From assembly GCA_041751095.1 (NCBI GenBank), contig JBGSYC010000206.1, positions 38,374-102,373 of the forward strand: a DNA stretch of 64,000 bases. Direction: 5' to 3'. Shown here piece by piece: positions 7,338 to 16,986 of this stretch. Origin of the DNA: JADCRZ01 sp041751095 (GTDB lineage: Bacteria; Bacteroidota; Bacteroidia; Chitinophagales; Chitinophagaceae). The translations under genes were made by a program, and so were the position numbers. The notes under the pieces are model-generated. The model did not search any database. It had not been told where the DNA came from and was given only the letters and a program-made list of their open reading frames with translations. Position 1 is the stretch's first letter. Each line of letters opens with the position of its first letter.

Positions 7338-8765
7338 TTATTGTTCCATCAATTCTTGTGAAAGCTTCAGCAAAGATAGCTCCAAAAACCGGTTTGTCAT
7401 AATCTGGAGGCCAAACGGCATTCCGTTGGAGTGTGTAAAGAGGGGAATTGAAATGGCGGGGATGCCCACGAGGTTGGCATAAACGGTATAGATATCCGCC
7501 AGGTACATCTCTATAGGATCAGTAGTTTTTTCGCCGATTTTGAACGCCGGGGAAGGTACCGTCGGCAAAATTATCGCGTCAAAGCTGTTGAAAATCAGGT
7601 TTGTTTTGTCAACAAGCTGGCGGCGGACCTTTTGTGCCTGGGTGAAGTATGCATCATAATATCCGGTGCTTAATACAAACGTGCCGAGCAGGATGCGGCG
7701 TTTTACCTCCTTTCCGAAACCTTCTGAACGGCTGCGCTTGTAAAATTCTGTTAAATCGACACCTGTCGCCTGGTGTCTGTGTCCAAAACGCACGCCATCG
7801 TAACGCGACAAATTCGAAGAAGCCTCCGCAGTGGTAAGAATATAATATGCCGGAACGATATAGTCGAGGTATTCAAAGTCAATCCCTTTAACCTCATAAC
7901 CTTTTTCTCCGAGTTCAGACAGATACGAGGTAATCGTTTCGGCCATTTCCTCGTCAAGGCCGGGATGGGTAAGGGCGTCTTTGAAATAGGCGATCTTTAA
8001 CTTCTTACCGCTTTGGGGGAAAGCGGAAAAGTTTTCCGGCGGGGTAACGGAAGCCGTACTATCAAAAGTGTCTCTTCCCGCTATAGTTTCCAGGATAATT
8101 CCCACATCCGGAATATTATTCCCGAAAATACCAATCTGGTCGAAAGATGATGCATAAGCAATCAATCCATACCTGGAAATCCGGCCGTAAGTAGGCTTCA
8201 GGCCAATAATCCCGCAAAAATCAGCTGGTTGCCTTACTGATCCACCCGTATCACTGCCCAGGGAAGCCATACACAATCCGGCCTGTACAGCTACCGCAGA
8301 GCCTCCGGAAGATCCGCCAGGCACCCGGGTCTGATCCAGGGCATTTAAAACCGCTCCGTACGCGGAGTTTTCATTGGAAGAACCCATAGCGAATTCATCA
8401 CAATTAAGACTGCCGATTATTATAGCATCCTCATTAAGTAATTTATCTACAACAGTAGCATTGTAAGTTGAGGTGAAATTTTTTAGAATGAGAGAAGCTG
8501 CAGATGTTTTATGCCCCGAGAAGCAGATTACATCCTTGATTCCGATTACAACCCCGTGTAGCTTTCCCGTTTTCCGGCCCGAAAGACGGGCCTCATCCAG
8601 ATCCCGGGCCCTTTGCAACGCCTCATCGGCATACACTTCAATAAATGCATTCAGTGTACCGGAACTATCGATCTTATTCAGATAATACTGAATGGCGCTT
8701 ACACATGATGTAGCGCCATTGGACAGATCTTTTTGGTAATCCTGTATTGACTGGTAAGAAAACAA
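7338..8765 (-). CDS. gatA: glutamyl-tRNA(Gln)/aspartyl-tRNA(Asn) amidotransferase subunit A
   Basis: Glutaminase subunit of the GatCAB complex, which amidates misacylated Glu-tRNA(Gln) or Asp-tRNA(Asn). The amidase-signature triad is visible: Lys in VIGIKDV (about 77), cis-Ser in GGSSGGS (about 152) and the nucleophile Ser in SDTGGSVRQP (about 176). The downstream GLKPTYGRISRYGL is the typical GatA segment that separates it from other amidases. 475 residues, normal length. gatB and gatC are not in this window. It follows tatA by 27 bases on the same strand, so the two may be cotranscribed. Confidence 0.95.
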   Translation of the reverse strand: MFSYQSIQDYQKDLSNGATSCVSAIQYYLNKIDSSGTLNAFIEVYADEALQRARDLDEARLSGRKTGKLHGVVIGIKDVICFSGHKTSAASLILKNFTSTYNATVVDKLLNEDAIIIGSLNCDEFAMGSSNENSAYGAVLNALDQTRVPGGSSGGSAVAVQAGLCMASLGSDTGGSVRQPADFCGIIGLKPTYGRISRYGLIAYASSFDQIGIFGNNIPDVGIILETIAGRDTFDSTASVTPPENFSAFPQSGKKLKIAYFKDALTHPGLDEEMAETITSYLSELGEKGYEVKGIDFEYLDYIVPAYYILTTAEASSNLSRYDGVRFGHRHQATGVDLTEFYKRSRSEGFGKEVKRRILLGTFVLSTGYYDAYFTQAQKVRRQLVDKTNLIFNSFDAIILPTVPSPAFKIGEKTTDPIEMYLADIYTVYANLVGIPAISIPLFTHSNGMPFGLQIMTNRFLELSLLKLSQELMEQ

Positions 8766-8792
8766 TCTGGTTGTTCAGTACTCTTTTACGCG

Positions 8793-9068
8793 CTATGAAT
8801 GATTTGCATGCGTATTGGTAGTAGTAGAAGTAGTAGGAGATGTTGTTTTAGTAGTAACGTTTTCTTTTTCTTTCATGCCTTCTTCCAGTTCTTTGGTCAC
8901 GTTGGACTTGGCGTCGTTGAAATCCCGGATACCTTTTCCAAGGCCACGCATGAGTTCAGGTATTTTCTTACCTCCAAACAGTAATAATACAACTGCAAGA
9001 ATAAGCAACCATTCTGTTCCACCAGGCATGGATATATACAAATACGGGTTTAAATATAGTAGTACCAT
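8793..9068 (-). CDS. tatA: Sec-independent translocase TatA/E subunit
   Basis: Pore-forming subunit of the twin-arginine export pathway. The 91 residues contain a short periplasmic end, one membrane span, the hinge FGGKKIPELMRGLGKG and an amphipathic helix, followed by a Thr/Lys-rich tail with a TTTTSPTT-like low-complexity end. The Phe-Gly at the hinge is diagnostic. Two proteins in the window carry RR motifs (the DUF1501 protein and the enolase-superfamily protein), so this system has visible clients. Start at the first Met keeps the N terminus; an internal Met at residue 14 would also keep the helix. Confidence 0.93.
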   Translation of the reverse strand: MVLLYLNPYLYISMPGGTEWLLILAVVLLLFGGKKIPELMRGLGKGIRDFNDAKSNVTKELEEGMKEKENVTTKTTSPTTSTTTNTHANHS

Positions 9069-9095
9069 AATTGAAAGTTTAAAGATCTAAAAAAA

Positions 9096-9103
9096 CAAAG
9101 TTA
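9096..9103 (-). promoter_or_regulatory. -7 box TAACTTTG of tatA
   Basis: On the minus strand TAACTTTG matches TAnnTTTG exactly, 28 bases upstream of the tatA start codon. No well-spaced TTG is seen. Confidence 0.4.
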
Positions 9104-9182
9104 ATCCATTTCTAACAAACGTCATTCATTAGATAAATTATATACGTTTTAACTGTCTTAATAGTTCTTCGCCCGCAGAAAC

Positions 9183-9212
9183 AAAAAAGCGCCCCTGATC
9201 CGGACGCTTTTT
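9183..9212 (-). terminator. rplS terminator
   Basis: On the minus strand AAAAAGCGTCC and GGGGCGCTTTTTT pair around GGATCA, with a terminal T6 run, directly after the rplS stop. A classic rho-independent terminator; the A/T arms make it usable in both directions. Confidence 0.85.
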
Positions 9213-9225
9213 GCTATAAAAATGA

Positions 9226-9582
9226 TTAGTTTGTAGCTCTTTTTTTCTCTTTGATCCGGGCGCTCTTACCACTTCTTTTCCGTAAAAAATACAATTTAGC
9301 GCGGCGGACACGGCCTGATTTGTTCAGGTCAATCGATTCAATATTAGGCGAGCACAGCGGAAACGTTCTTTCAACGCCAACACCATCGGAAATTTTCCTT
9401 ACCGTAAACGTAGCAGTAAAGCCTGTACCCTGACGTTTGATAACGTCTCCTTTAAAGGATTGAATTCTTTCCTTATTGCCTTCAATGATCTTATAATTTA
9501 CAGAAACGTTATCTCCGGCTTTAAAATTGGGAAACTGCTTCTTTTGCGTCATTTGCTCATGAACAAAATCTATGGCGTTCAT
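9226..9582 (-). CDS. rplS: 50S ribosomal protein L19
   Basis: Large-subunit protein at the 30S/50S interface. 118 residues, normal length. FKAGDNVSVNYKIIEG, IQSFKGDVIKRQG, FTVRKISDGVGVERTFPL and VRRAKLYFLRKRSGKSARIKEK are the family landmarks. It stands apart from trmD/rimM, with its own terminator. A TAACTTCG box on the minus strand at about 9603-9610 could be its -7 element. Confidence 0.97.
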   Translation of the reverse strand: MNAIDFVHEQMTQKKQFPNFKAGDNVSVNYKIIEGNKERIQSFKGDVIKRQGTGFTATFTVRKISDGVGVERTFPLCSPNIESIDLNKSGRVRRAKLYFLRKRSGKSARIKEKKRATN

Positions 9583-9640
9583 ATTTTTTTATTTAAGGAG
9601 TGCGAAGTTAATCATAAAAGTTAATAACGGAAGTATTAAT

Positions 9641-11209
9641 CTAACGTGCTACGTTCACGGCTCTTTTTTCACGTATCACGGTTACCTTTATCTGGCCCGG
9701 GTACGTCATTTCAGTCTGTATTTTCTGCGCAATTTCAAAACTTAACTTGTCGCTGTCATTATCGGTTACTCTTTCTGCTTCAACAATTACCCGTAATTCG
9801 CGGCCGGCCTGGATAGCGTAAGCTTTTTCCACACCCGGATAAGTGAGGGCCAGGTTTTCAAGGTCTTTAATGCGTTGGAGGTATTGCTGCATAATTTCGC
9901 GGCGGGCTCCCGGCCGCGCACCTGAAATAGAATCACAAGCCTGAACAACGGGAGAGATAACATACTGCATTTCCACTTCATCGTGGTGAGCCCCTATGGC
10001 ATTTACAACAGCGGGGTTTTCTCCGAATTTTTCTGCCAGCCGCATTCCCAAAAGCGCATGGCTAAGTTCTGTTTCTTCGTCCGGCACCTTTCCGATATCA
10101 TGAAGCAGGCCTGCACGTTTGGCCAGTTTGGGGTTCATGCCTAATTCTGCGGCCATAATCCCGCAAAGGTTGGCTACTTCCCGGCTATGCATTAAAAGGT
10201 TCTGGCCATAAGACGAGCGAAACCGCATCTTTCCTACTATTCTTACCAGCTCTTTATGCAATCCATGAACACCGAGCTCAATAACAGTTCTTTCACCAAT
10301 CTCCATGATCTGTTCTTCAATCTGGCGGCGGGTCTTTTCCACTACTTCTTCAATCCGGGCCGGGTGAATACGACCATCGGAAACAAGCCGCTGTAAAGAC
10401 AGGCGCGCAATTTCTCTCCTTAGCGGGTCGAAGGAAGACAGAATAATCGCCTCTGGTGTATCGTCCACAATAAGATCAACTCCGGTAGCTGCTTCAATTG
10501 CGCGGATATTACGGCCCTCACGTCCGATGATCTGCCCTTTGATTTCATCACTTTCAAGATTAAAAACCGTGATGGAGTTTTCAATAGCCTGTTCGGCAGC
10601 CGTACGCTGGATTGTCTGGATAACTATTTTACGGGCTTCCTTATTGGCTTTCTGCCGGGCATCGTCAACGATTTCCTGCTGAATGGCCAGCGCCTGTGCG
10701 TGGGCATCCTGTTTTAAGCTTTCCACCAGTTGTGCTTTAGCCTCTTCAGCTGAGAGGCCCGCTACTTTTTCAAGCCTTCTGATGTGTTCTTCCTGGTGCT
10801 TTTCAAGTTCGGTTCGCTTGATGCTAACCACTTCTATCTGGCGGTTCAGATTTTCTTTGATGTTTTCATTATCCTTGATCTGTTTATCCAAGGCAATCTC
10901 CTTTTGATTGATCGTCGCTTCCTTTTGCCTGATCCTGTTTTCCGTGTCACCTACTTTCCGGGTTTTTTCAATCAATTCCCTGTCGTGCTCAGCCTTTAAT
11001 TGCACAAAGCGTTCTTTGGCTTCCAACAGTTTTTCTTTTTTTAGTGTCTCAGCGGCTGTTTGGGCATCTGAGACGATCTTTTGAGCCTGCAGCTCAGCTT
11101 CTTCGATTCTTTGCCGGGTGTCTTTGGCAAAGATTAATTTTCCTGCAATAACTCCGGCAATCAACGCCACGATGGCGGTGATAATTATATAAATGATATA
11201 GGCCTCCAT
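9641..11209 (-). CDS. rny: ribonuclease Y
   Basis: Membrane-anchored endoribonuclease that initiates mRNA decay. The 522 residues have the standard order. An N-terminal membrane span (first ~25 residues) is followed by a long Glu/Lys/Gln-rich coiled coil to about residue 200. A KH domain (GQIIGREGRNIRAIEAATGV) comes next, then the HD domain with LLHDIGKV and GAHHDEVEM. Length and order match the family. It lies downstream of zapA and the 6S-like region on the same strand, an arrangement I recall as common in Bacteroidota. Confidence 0.95.
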   Translation of the reverse strand: MEAYIIYIIITAIVALIAGVIAGKLIFAKDTRQRIEEAELQAQKIVSDAQTAAETLKKEKLLEAKERFVQLKAEHDRELIEKTRKVGDTENRIRQKEATINQKEIALDKQIKDNENIKENLNRQIEVVSIKRTELEKHQEEHIRRLEKVAGLSAEEAKAQLVESLKQDAHAQALAIQQEIVDDARQKANKEARKIVIQTIQRTAAEQAIENSITVFNLESDEIKGQIIGREGRNIRAIEAATGVDLIVDDTPEAIILSSFDPLRREIARLSLQRLVSDGRIHPARIEEVVEKTRRQIEEQIMEIGERTVIELGVHGLHKELVRIVGKMRFRSSYGQNLLMHSREVANLCGIMAAELGMNPKLAKRAGLLHDIGKVPDEETELSHALLGMRLAEKFGENPAVVNAIGAHHDEVEMQYVISPVVQACDSISGARPGARREIMQQYLQRIKDLENLALTYPGVEKAYAIQAGRELRVIVEAERVTDNDSDKLSFEIAQKIQTEMTYPGQIKVTVIREKRAVNVAR

Positions 11210-11289
11210 TAATGTTTTTTTTTGTACGGTTTACAATCAGCAATACGTCCTCTCTACACTCATAAATACTTTTGAGTAAAGAAGCACGA

Positions 11290-11465
11290 AAATACGAAAT
11301 GCAGGTCATATGTGTTGGAAATGAAAACGTTTACCGTAACAGATGCCAGGTAGAGGAAGGTTTTTCGGGTGTGAATTAAAGGCCGGCAGCGTATTTCAGC
11401 CTGATGTAAGGCGCCGGTTTCCATTTTTTTTACTTACCCTTCGCAGCGAATCACGGCAGGATGGC
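11290..11465 (-). ncRNA. ssrS: candidate 6S RNA between zapA and rny
   Basis: The 260 bases between zapA and rny hold no ORF on their strand. 6S RNA is known to follow zapA in proteobacteria, and I recall the same place in Bacteroidota annotations. Read on the minus strand, the region can form a stem AAACCGGC with GCCGGCCUUU enclosing the hairpin GCCU-UACAUC-AGGC. A GUAAG/CUUAC pairing is also possible, competing with it. I could not derive a full 6S rod with a central bubble by eye. Ends are approximate. The call rests mainly on synteny. Confidence 0.4.
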
Positions 11466-11470
11466 CCCAT

Positions 11471-11758
11471 TTATAAGCCCAAAGCCTTGTCGAGGGCGCT
11501 TTCAATGTTTACCAATTGGGATTGAACATCATCCGATTCACCGGGTACAGACTGGCTTACCTGCCTCGTGGAAAACCATACAAGCACCATTGCTATATAA
11601 TCCTGCATATCCTTTCCACCGAACTGAGTCTTAAAATCGATAAGTTTTTCGTTAATCACCTTTACCACCTTTCTTACGGCTTCCTCATCTTTCGGGGTTA
11701 TCTTTATCCGGTAAGTTCTGTCTCCGATCACGATATTTATGGCTACGAGTTCCTGCAT
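11471..11758 (-). CDS. zapA: cell division protein ZapA
   Basis: Cross-links FtsZ protofilaments at the division ring. The 95 residues begin with the beta-strand region LVAINIVIGDRTYRIKI, followed by the helical dimer region (EEAVRKVVKVINEKLIDF) and a predicted coiled-coil end. Length is typical. It lies between a small coiled-coil protein and rny on the minus strand. Confidence 0.88.
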   Translation of the reverse strand: MQELVAINIVIGDRTYRIKITPKDEEAVRKVVKVINEKLIDFKTQFGGKDMQDYIAMVLVWFSTRQVSQSVPGESDDVQSQLVNIESALDKALGL

Positions 11759-11838
11759 AGAAACAATTTAAATGGCTGGTTTGCGCAGGCTACAATAACA
11801 TCAGGTAAAATCATTGATGGATTGAATTGAGTCTCTTT

Positions 11839-12126
11839 TTAGTCATTTAACAGAGAGATACAATTATCGATCTCCCTGAGGTAAGTGCTGATCACCTTTT
11901 CGAATGATTTCTTTTCCTCTTCGGTCATTGTGCCTTTTGACGCCTTTAATACTTCAATCCGCAGATTTAGTAATTTCAGGGCTTCTTCCTTTTGATGATC
12001 CCGGTTCTTTGATTCCGCCAGCTCGTTTTTGAGCTTTTCGTTTTCTTTCTGTAAAGAAGCATACCGCTTTAACAGCTGTTGGAGCTTGTCATAAATCCGT
12101 GTTGTATGGTTAGTCGTTTCAGACAT
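11839..12126 (-). CDS. small coiled-coil protein, possible ZapB-like partner
   Basis: 95 residues, unknown function. Nearly all helical, with heptads in KLQQLLKRYASLQKENEKLKNELAES and a charged C-terminal helix (EEKKSFEKVISTYLREIDNCISLL). It lies between pheT and zapA on the same strand, 80 bases before zapA. A short coiled-coil protein encoded beside zapA suggests, by analogy with ZapB, a division-ring scaffold; that is an inference from position and shape only. Confidence 0.75.
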   Translation of the reverse strand: MSETTNHTTRIYDKLQQLLKRYASLQKENEKLKNELAESKNRDHQKEEALKLLNLRIEVLKASKGTMTEEEKKSFEKVISTYLREIDNCISLLND

Positions 12127-12205
12127 GTATAAGATTCATTGCTGTTCCTCTTTGAAAGTAAACGTCAGCGCATGATGCCCGTAAGCCATCTGCCTGAATA
12201 AACAA

Positions 12206-14629
12206 TTATTTTCGAATTTCCGCCTTCAGATCTTTTTCCATTGTATGTACGATCTGCTCCATCAGGGCGTCTATCTCCATATCATTTAATGTTTTGTCCT
12301 TATCAAGAAAGGTGAAGGCTATGGCCAGCGATTTTTTTCCGCTTCCTAACTTGTCGCTTTCAAAAACATCAAACAGCCGGATACTTTGCAACCTTGCCAG
12401 ATGTAACTTATGAATGGCATTTTCTACGGCGCCAAAAGATACCGTTTTTGGCAATAGTAGTGACAGGTCCCTGTGAACCGGTAATTGCTTTGGTAATTCA
12501 TCGAATATTATTTTCTGTTCCGAAGCGTTAGCTGCAATGAGTTCCCAGTTGAAATCCGCAAAGAACACCTCTTGCCTGATATCAAAGCGCTCCAGTGTAC
12601 CAGGTGAAACAATGCCGGTTGTAAGTACAGGTTTATCGCCCAGGATAGCTTCAAAACCAACATTCATAAATGCAGCTTCAGAAGGCTTTAGTTCTAAAGC
12701 AGGCAGTCCAAGCAATTGAAAAACTCCGGATATAATGCCTTTCATAAAGTAAAAGTCGGCATTGGTTTTTTTGATCCGCCAGGAGTCATCGCTCCGGTTG
12801 CCGGAGATATACAGGCATAGATGCTCCTGTTCGTGGTATTTGCCGGGACCTGAAGTGCTGTAGGTTTTCCCGAATTCATAAAACTGGAGATTATAATTTC
12901 GCCTGTTCACATTATACGCGATCGCCTGCAAGCCGGTCTCCAGCATAGAAGGCCTCATAACATTTAAACCGGCACTGAGGCTGTTCACCATTTTTACGGT
13001 GCCCGGATGGGTTTCTTCCGGAAAGAACGCGCTGTTGGTTATTGAATTCGTCATGATCTCATTAAACCCTGAGTAGGTGAGATAATTTGCTGCTTTCTCT
13101 TTATACCTGAAATTTTCTTTTCTGGTAACGGAAGGAGTTATTGTAATTGCTGAAGGGATTTCTACATTATCCAGACCGTCGATCCGCAATATCTCTTCCA
13201 CTATATCTGCAGGGATGAAAATATCGGGCTTGCTGTGAGGAACATCAACGCGTATCTGATCACTGTTCTGTTCAACCGTACGAAAATCCAACGCTTCAAG
13301 GATCCTTTGTACCACAGGCGGATCATATGATTTGCCGCTTAACTTTCTGAGGTATGCAAAGGTGAGGGTTACCCGGGCCCTCGGTTTTGGCCCGGGGTAG
13401 ATATCAATGATCTCCGAAGCGATTTTTCCTCCTGCAATTTCGCGGATCAAAAGCGCCGCACGCTTCAAAACGTTCACGGTGTTCGATATGTCGACGCCTT
13501 TTTCAAACCGGATGGCCGCATCGGTTCGTAAATTATGCCTGAAAGATGTTTTCCGGATATCAGTCGGGTTAAACCAGGCGCTCTCTAAAAATATATTTGT
13601 TGTTGTGTCATTTACCCCTGTATGCAGCCCTCCATAAACGCCACCAATGCACATAGGTTCATCGGTATTACAGATCATAAGATCCAGCGCCGACAATCTC
13701 CGCTCTTTGTCATCTAACGTAGTAAATAGGGTCCCTTCCGGCAGGTTTTTGATGATTACCCTGCCTCCTGTTATTGCGTCTGCATCAAATGCGTGCAGCG
13801 GCTGGCCGGTTTCATGTAAAATAAAATTTGTGATGTCAACAATATTGTTGATCGGTCTTACCCCTATGGCGCGTAACTTTTCCTGCAGCCATTTGGGAGA
13901 AGATGCAACGGTGACTCCCTGGATGCTTACCCCGGAATATCTCTGGCAGGCGTTATTATTCTCAAGGACCACGCTGATGGGCAAATCATTGCTGTCGGCC
14001 TCAAACACATTTGTGAAAGGCGTTTGAGGGGAGATGATATTGTTTTCGTGATGAGAAAGGTAGGCGCACACATCCCGTGCAACGCCAAGATGGCTCATGG
14101 CATCCATCCGGTTAGGTGTAAGCCCAATCTCATATATATAGTCGCAGTATGGCTGAAAGTAAGCGGAAGCTGGCATGCCCGGTTCAAGTTCAGCGGGCAA
14201 AACGATAATTCCCCGGTGATCGTCACTTAGTCCGATCTCATCTTCAGCGCAGATCATTCCATAACTTTCAATATTCCTGATCTTTGCCACCTTAATGACA
14301 ACTGGTGAAGCGTTCAGGGGATAGATCGTAGTTCCCGGCGTAGCCACTACCACCTTCTGAGCTGCCGCAACGTTTGCTGCCCCGCAAATGATCTGTAGTA
14401 ATTCCCCGCCGCGGGTGTTAACTTTTGTAAGCTTTAGCTTATCTGCGCCGGGATGTTTTTCACATGACACCACTTCTCCGATTACCAGGCCTTTTAGGCT
14501 TCCACGCACGGATTCATATTTTTCCATGCTTTCTACCTCAAGCCCGATAGAAGTAAGTATGGAAGAAAGATGTTCCGGCCCCGGCTTTACCGGGAGATAT
14601 TCTGAAAGCCATTTATAACTGATCGTCAT
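12206..14629 (-). CDS. pheT: phenylalanyl-tRNA synthetase beta subunit
   Basis: Beta chain of the alpha2-beta2 enzyme charging tRNA-Phe. The 807 residues carry an N-terminal tRNA-binding (EMAP/OB) domain at about 40-150 (VGEVVSCEKHPGADKL, CGAANV). The B3/B4 editing domain is in the middle (GVRPINNIVDITNFI, ETGQPLHAFD). The B5 domain follows, then the catalytic-like core and a C-terminal FDX-ACB anticodon-binding domain (PVHRDLSLLLP, LRAE-like end). pheS is not adjacent. Length is normal. Confidence 0.96.
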   Translation of the reverse strand: MTISYKWLSEYLPVKPGPEHLSSILTSIGLEVESMEKYESVRGSLKGLVIGEVVSCEKHPGADKLKLTKVNTRGGELLQIICGAANVAAAQKVVVATPGTTIYPLNASPVVIKVAKIRNIESYGMICAEDEIGLSDDHRGIIVLPAELEPGMPASAYFQPYCDYIYEIGLTPNRMDAMSHLGVARDVCAYLSHHENNIISPQTPFTNVFEADSNDLPISVVLENNNACQRYSGVSIQGVTVASSPKWLQEKLRAIGVRPINNIVDITNFILHETGQPLHAFDADAITGGRVIIKNLPEGTLFTTLDDKERRLSALDLMICNTDEPMCIGGVYGGLHTGVNDTTTNIFLESAWFNPTDIRKTSFRHNLRTDAAIRFEKGVDISNTVNVLKRAALLIREIAGGKIASEIIDIYPGPKPRARVTLTFAYLRKLSGKSYDPPVVQRILEALDFRTVEQNSDQIRVDVPHSKPDIFIPADIVEEILRIDGLDNVEIPSAITITPSVTRKENFRYKEKAANYLTYSGFNEIMTNSITNSAFFPEETHPGTVKMVNSLSAGLNVMRPSMLETGLQAIAYNVNRRNYNLQFYEFGKTYSTSGPGKYHEQEHLCLYISGNRSDDSWRIKKTNADFYFMKGIISGVFQLLGLPALELKPSEAAFMNVGFEAILGDKPVLTTGIVSPGTLERFDIRQEVFFADFNWELIAANASEQKIIFDELPKQLPVHRDLSLLLPKTVSFGAVENAIHKLHLARLQSIRLFDVFESDKLGSGKKSLAIAFTFLDKDKTLNDMEIDALMEQIVHTMEKDLKAEIRK

Positions 14630-15359
14630 TGATTGATCCGGTTTTTTAAGGGCTCAAAAGTACACAACCTTACATACAATCATGAATACCTTTTATATTT
14701 CATTACAAGCGTCAACGCTTACAGGCAGGCACTTTGGGAGGGCTGTTGAAATAAATCCAAAATCAGCCACGATGGTTTATCTAAGCAGCATATCATAGCC
14801 AAAGCTGTTGACCATCGCCCGGCGATGCTGCATAGCTGTTAAAAGGTGCGTTTTGAAATATAGGGTTTTATGAGATTTCTGTGCCGGCAACGAATAGCCC
14901 TTCGGATGGAATACAACTAAGCTCCTGGCGTTACAGTATTGTATAATTTGCACCATGGATATAGCCGCTGACTATCCCCTGCCAGAAAATAATAAACCCG
15001 ATAAAACGGGAATTAGCCACTCTGTACTTTCGCAAACCCCACCAAATAATTTCACCTAATTCTTTTTGCACCGCATGTGTGCATTTAAACTCTTTGAAGG
15101 CGCAAAACTTTTTTAAATTGTGAAGTAATACAATGGAGTTGTGGATATGCTCCTGAATACGGGCATAAAGTTGTGAATTGCGTGTGGACAAATATCGAAT
15201 CTAGAAGTTGTTTTTTGGGGTTGATACGGCTTTATATTCGCCCTCCTTATGCCGGGGTTCACGATCTGTTCATATTGTGATAACAATTATTTAATATGAA
15301 AGTGGTGTTCACCTGGGTGAGGCCGGTTCATTAGATTACCAAAAACTATACTCATTTTA
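14630..15359. other. 730-base gap between pheT and dnaB
   Basis: No supported gene. The pheT promoter box is at the left edge. A minus-strand ORF at 14931-15191 (86 codons) has no recognisable domain and rare-looking composition; I do not call it. A possible dnaB promoter is at about 15222-15240 (TTG, 15 bases, TATATTCG), far from the dnaB start. No hairpin with a T tract or tRNA-like structure was seen. Confidence 0.5.
14655..14662 (-). promoter_or_regulatory. -7 box TACTTTTG of pheT
   Basis: On the minus strand TACTTTTG is an exact TAnnTTTG match 26 bases before the pheT start. A TTG lies 14 bases further upstream, shorter than the usual spacer. Confidence 0.45.
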
Positions 15360-16916
15360 ATGGATATAACTAACCTGAATAAAGACCGGAAAAGCCGTCG
15401 CAAGAGCCCATTTGATGTCAGCTCGATGGTTTATGGTAAAGTGCCGCCACAGGCAAAAGATCTTGAGGATGCTGTTTTAGGCGCTATCATGCTGGAGAAA
15501 GGTGCTTTTGATGCGGTTGTTGAGATATTGAAGCCAGAATGCTTTTATGTAGACAGTCACCAGCGTATCTATAAAGCTATGCAGGGCCTGGCTCATAAGA
15601 GTCAGCCTATTGATATCCTCACTGTTGTAGAGGAACTAAAGACCAGGGAAGAACTTGACATGATAGGCGGGCCGTATTATGTCACCAAACTTACCAATGC
15701 CGTAGTATCATCTGCAAATATCGAAACACACTCGCGCATTATTCTACAGAAGTTTATCCAGCGTGAACTGATCCGGATTAGCGGTGAAATTATCGGCGAT
15801 GCTTACGAAGACAGCACAGACGTATTTGACCTGCTGGACGATGCAGAAAGTAAATTATTTGAAATAACCAATAACCACTTAAGAAAGAATTTTGACAGTA
15901 TCGATACGGTACTGGTAAAAACCATTCAGCGCATTGAAGACCTTCGACATAAGAACGAAGATATCAGCGGGGTACCTTCAGGTTTTAAATCGCTTGACAG
16001 GATCACTTACGGATGGCAGCCTACCGACCTGATTATACTCGCGGCAAGGCCCTCGGTTGGTAAAACTGCGTTTGCCCTAAACCTCGCCAGGAGTGCCGCC
16101 CTGCACCCGACCAAGTCCACGCCGGTTGCGTTCTTCAGCCTTGAAATGAGTGCAGGTCAGCTTGTTCAAAGAATATTGAGCGCTGAAAGCGAGATATGGC
16201 TTGAAAAAATCTCCAGGGGAAAGCTTGAAGAGCATGAAATGAAGCAGTTATATGCAAAAGGTATTCAGCGCCTGGCAACCGCACCCATTTTTATCGATGA
16301 TACGGCGGCTCTCAACATCTTTGAACTAAGGGCAAAATGCCGGAGGCTGAAGAGCAAGCATAATGTTGGCCTGATCATCATTGATTACTTACAGTTGATG
16401 AGCGGTACCGGTGAAAACCGCAATGGCAACAGGGAACAGGAGATCAGCCGGATTTCACGTGATCTAAAGGGGCTTGCAAAGGAATTGCAGGTTCCGATAA
16501 TCGCCTTAAGCCAGTTAAGCCGCGCACTTGAAACGAGGAAGGAAGGAAATAAAATGCCACAGTTAAGCGATCTTCGGGAATCCGGCGCTATTGAGCAGGA
16601 TGCGGATCTGGTAATGTTCCTGTACAGGCCTGAATATTACGACATTACCTCAAATGAAATGGGGGAAAATAACAAGGGCGAAACGCATGTCCGCATCGCC
16701 AAGCACAGGAATGGATCACTTGAAACCATTAAACTCCGGGCATTGCTGCACATCCAGAAATTTATTGATGAAGACGATGGGAATTTCGGAGGCGGCAACA
16801 TGCCGTCCGGGGGGAACTGGAGGCCCGTGGAAGATGGTGACGGTCCCAAATTATATATCCAGGCGGGTAGTAAGATGAATGAAAAAACCTACGACGACGA
16901 TGAAACGCCGTTTTAA
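15360..16916 (+). CDS. dnaB: replicative DNA helicase DnaB
   Basis: Hexameric 5'-3' helicase of the replication fork. The 518 residues have the N-terminal helical domain (DLEDAVLGAIMLEKGAF, about 35-130), a linker, and the RecA-like domain from about 190. Walker A is ARPSVGKTAFAL (about 229-240). Walker B/H2 is LIIIDYLQLMSG, and the C-terminal block contains SQLSRALETR, SDLRESGAIEQDADLV and AKHRNG. No intein. The tail after the domain is a Gly/Asp-rich ~40-residue extension. rsmE follows on the same strand after 70 bases. Confidence 0.97.
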   Translation: MDITNLNKDRKSRRKSPFDVSSMVYGKVPPQAKDLEDAVLGAIMLEKGAFDAVVEILKPECFYVDSHQRIYKAMQGLAHKSQPIDILTVVEELKTREELDMIGGPYYVTKLTNAVVSSANIETHSRIILQKFIQRELIRISGEIIGDAYEDSTDVFDLLDDAESKLFEITNNHLRKNFDSIDTVLVKTIQRIEDLRHKNEDISGVPSGFKSLDRITYGWQPTDLIILAARPSVGKTAFALNLARSAALHPTKSTPVAFFSLEMSAGQLVQRILSAESEIWLEKISRGKLEEHEMKQLYAKGIQRLATAPIFIDDTAALNIFELRAKCRRLKSKHNVGLIIIDYLQLMSGTGENRNGNREQEISRISRDLKGLAKELQVPIIALSQLSRALETRKEGNKMPQLSDLRESGAIEQDADLVMFLYRPEYYDITSNEMGENNKGETHVRIAKHRNGSLETIKLRALLHIQKFIDEDDGNFGGGNMPSGGNWRPVEDGDGPKLYIQAGSKMNEKTYDDDETPF

Positions 16917-16986
16917 CGGGCTTTTGCACTGGCGGCTTTATTTGCATTTGTTTGGCTACAGTTGCCGTTGAAATCTGACCAACACC

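Noticed and set aside
14931..15191. 86-codon minus ORF in the pheT-dnaB gap
   Set aside because: No recognisable domain, start context or conserved feature; not enough to call.
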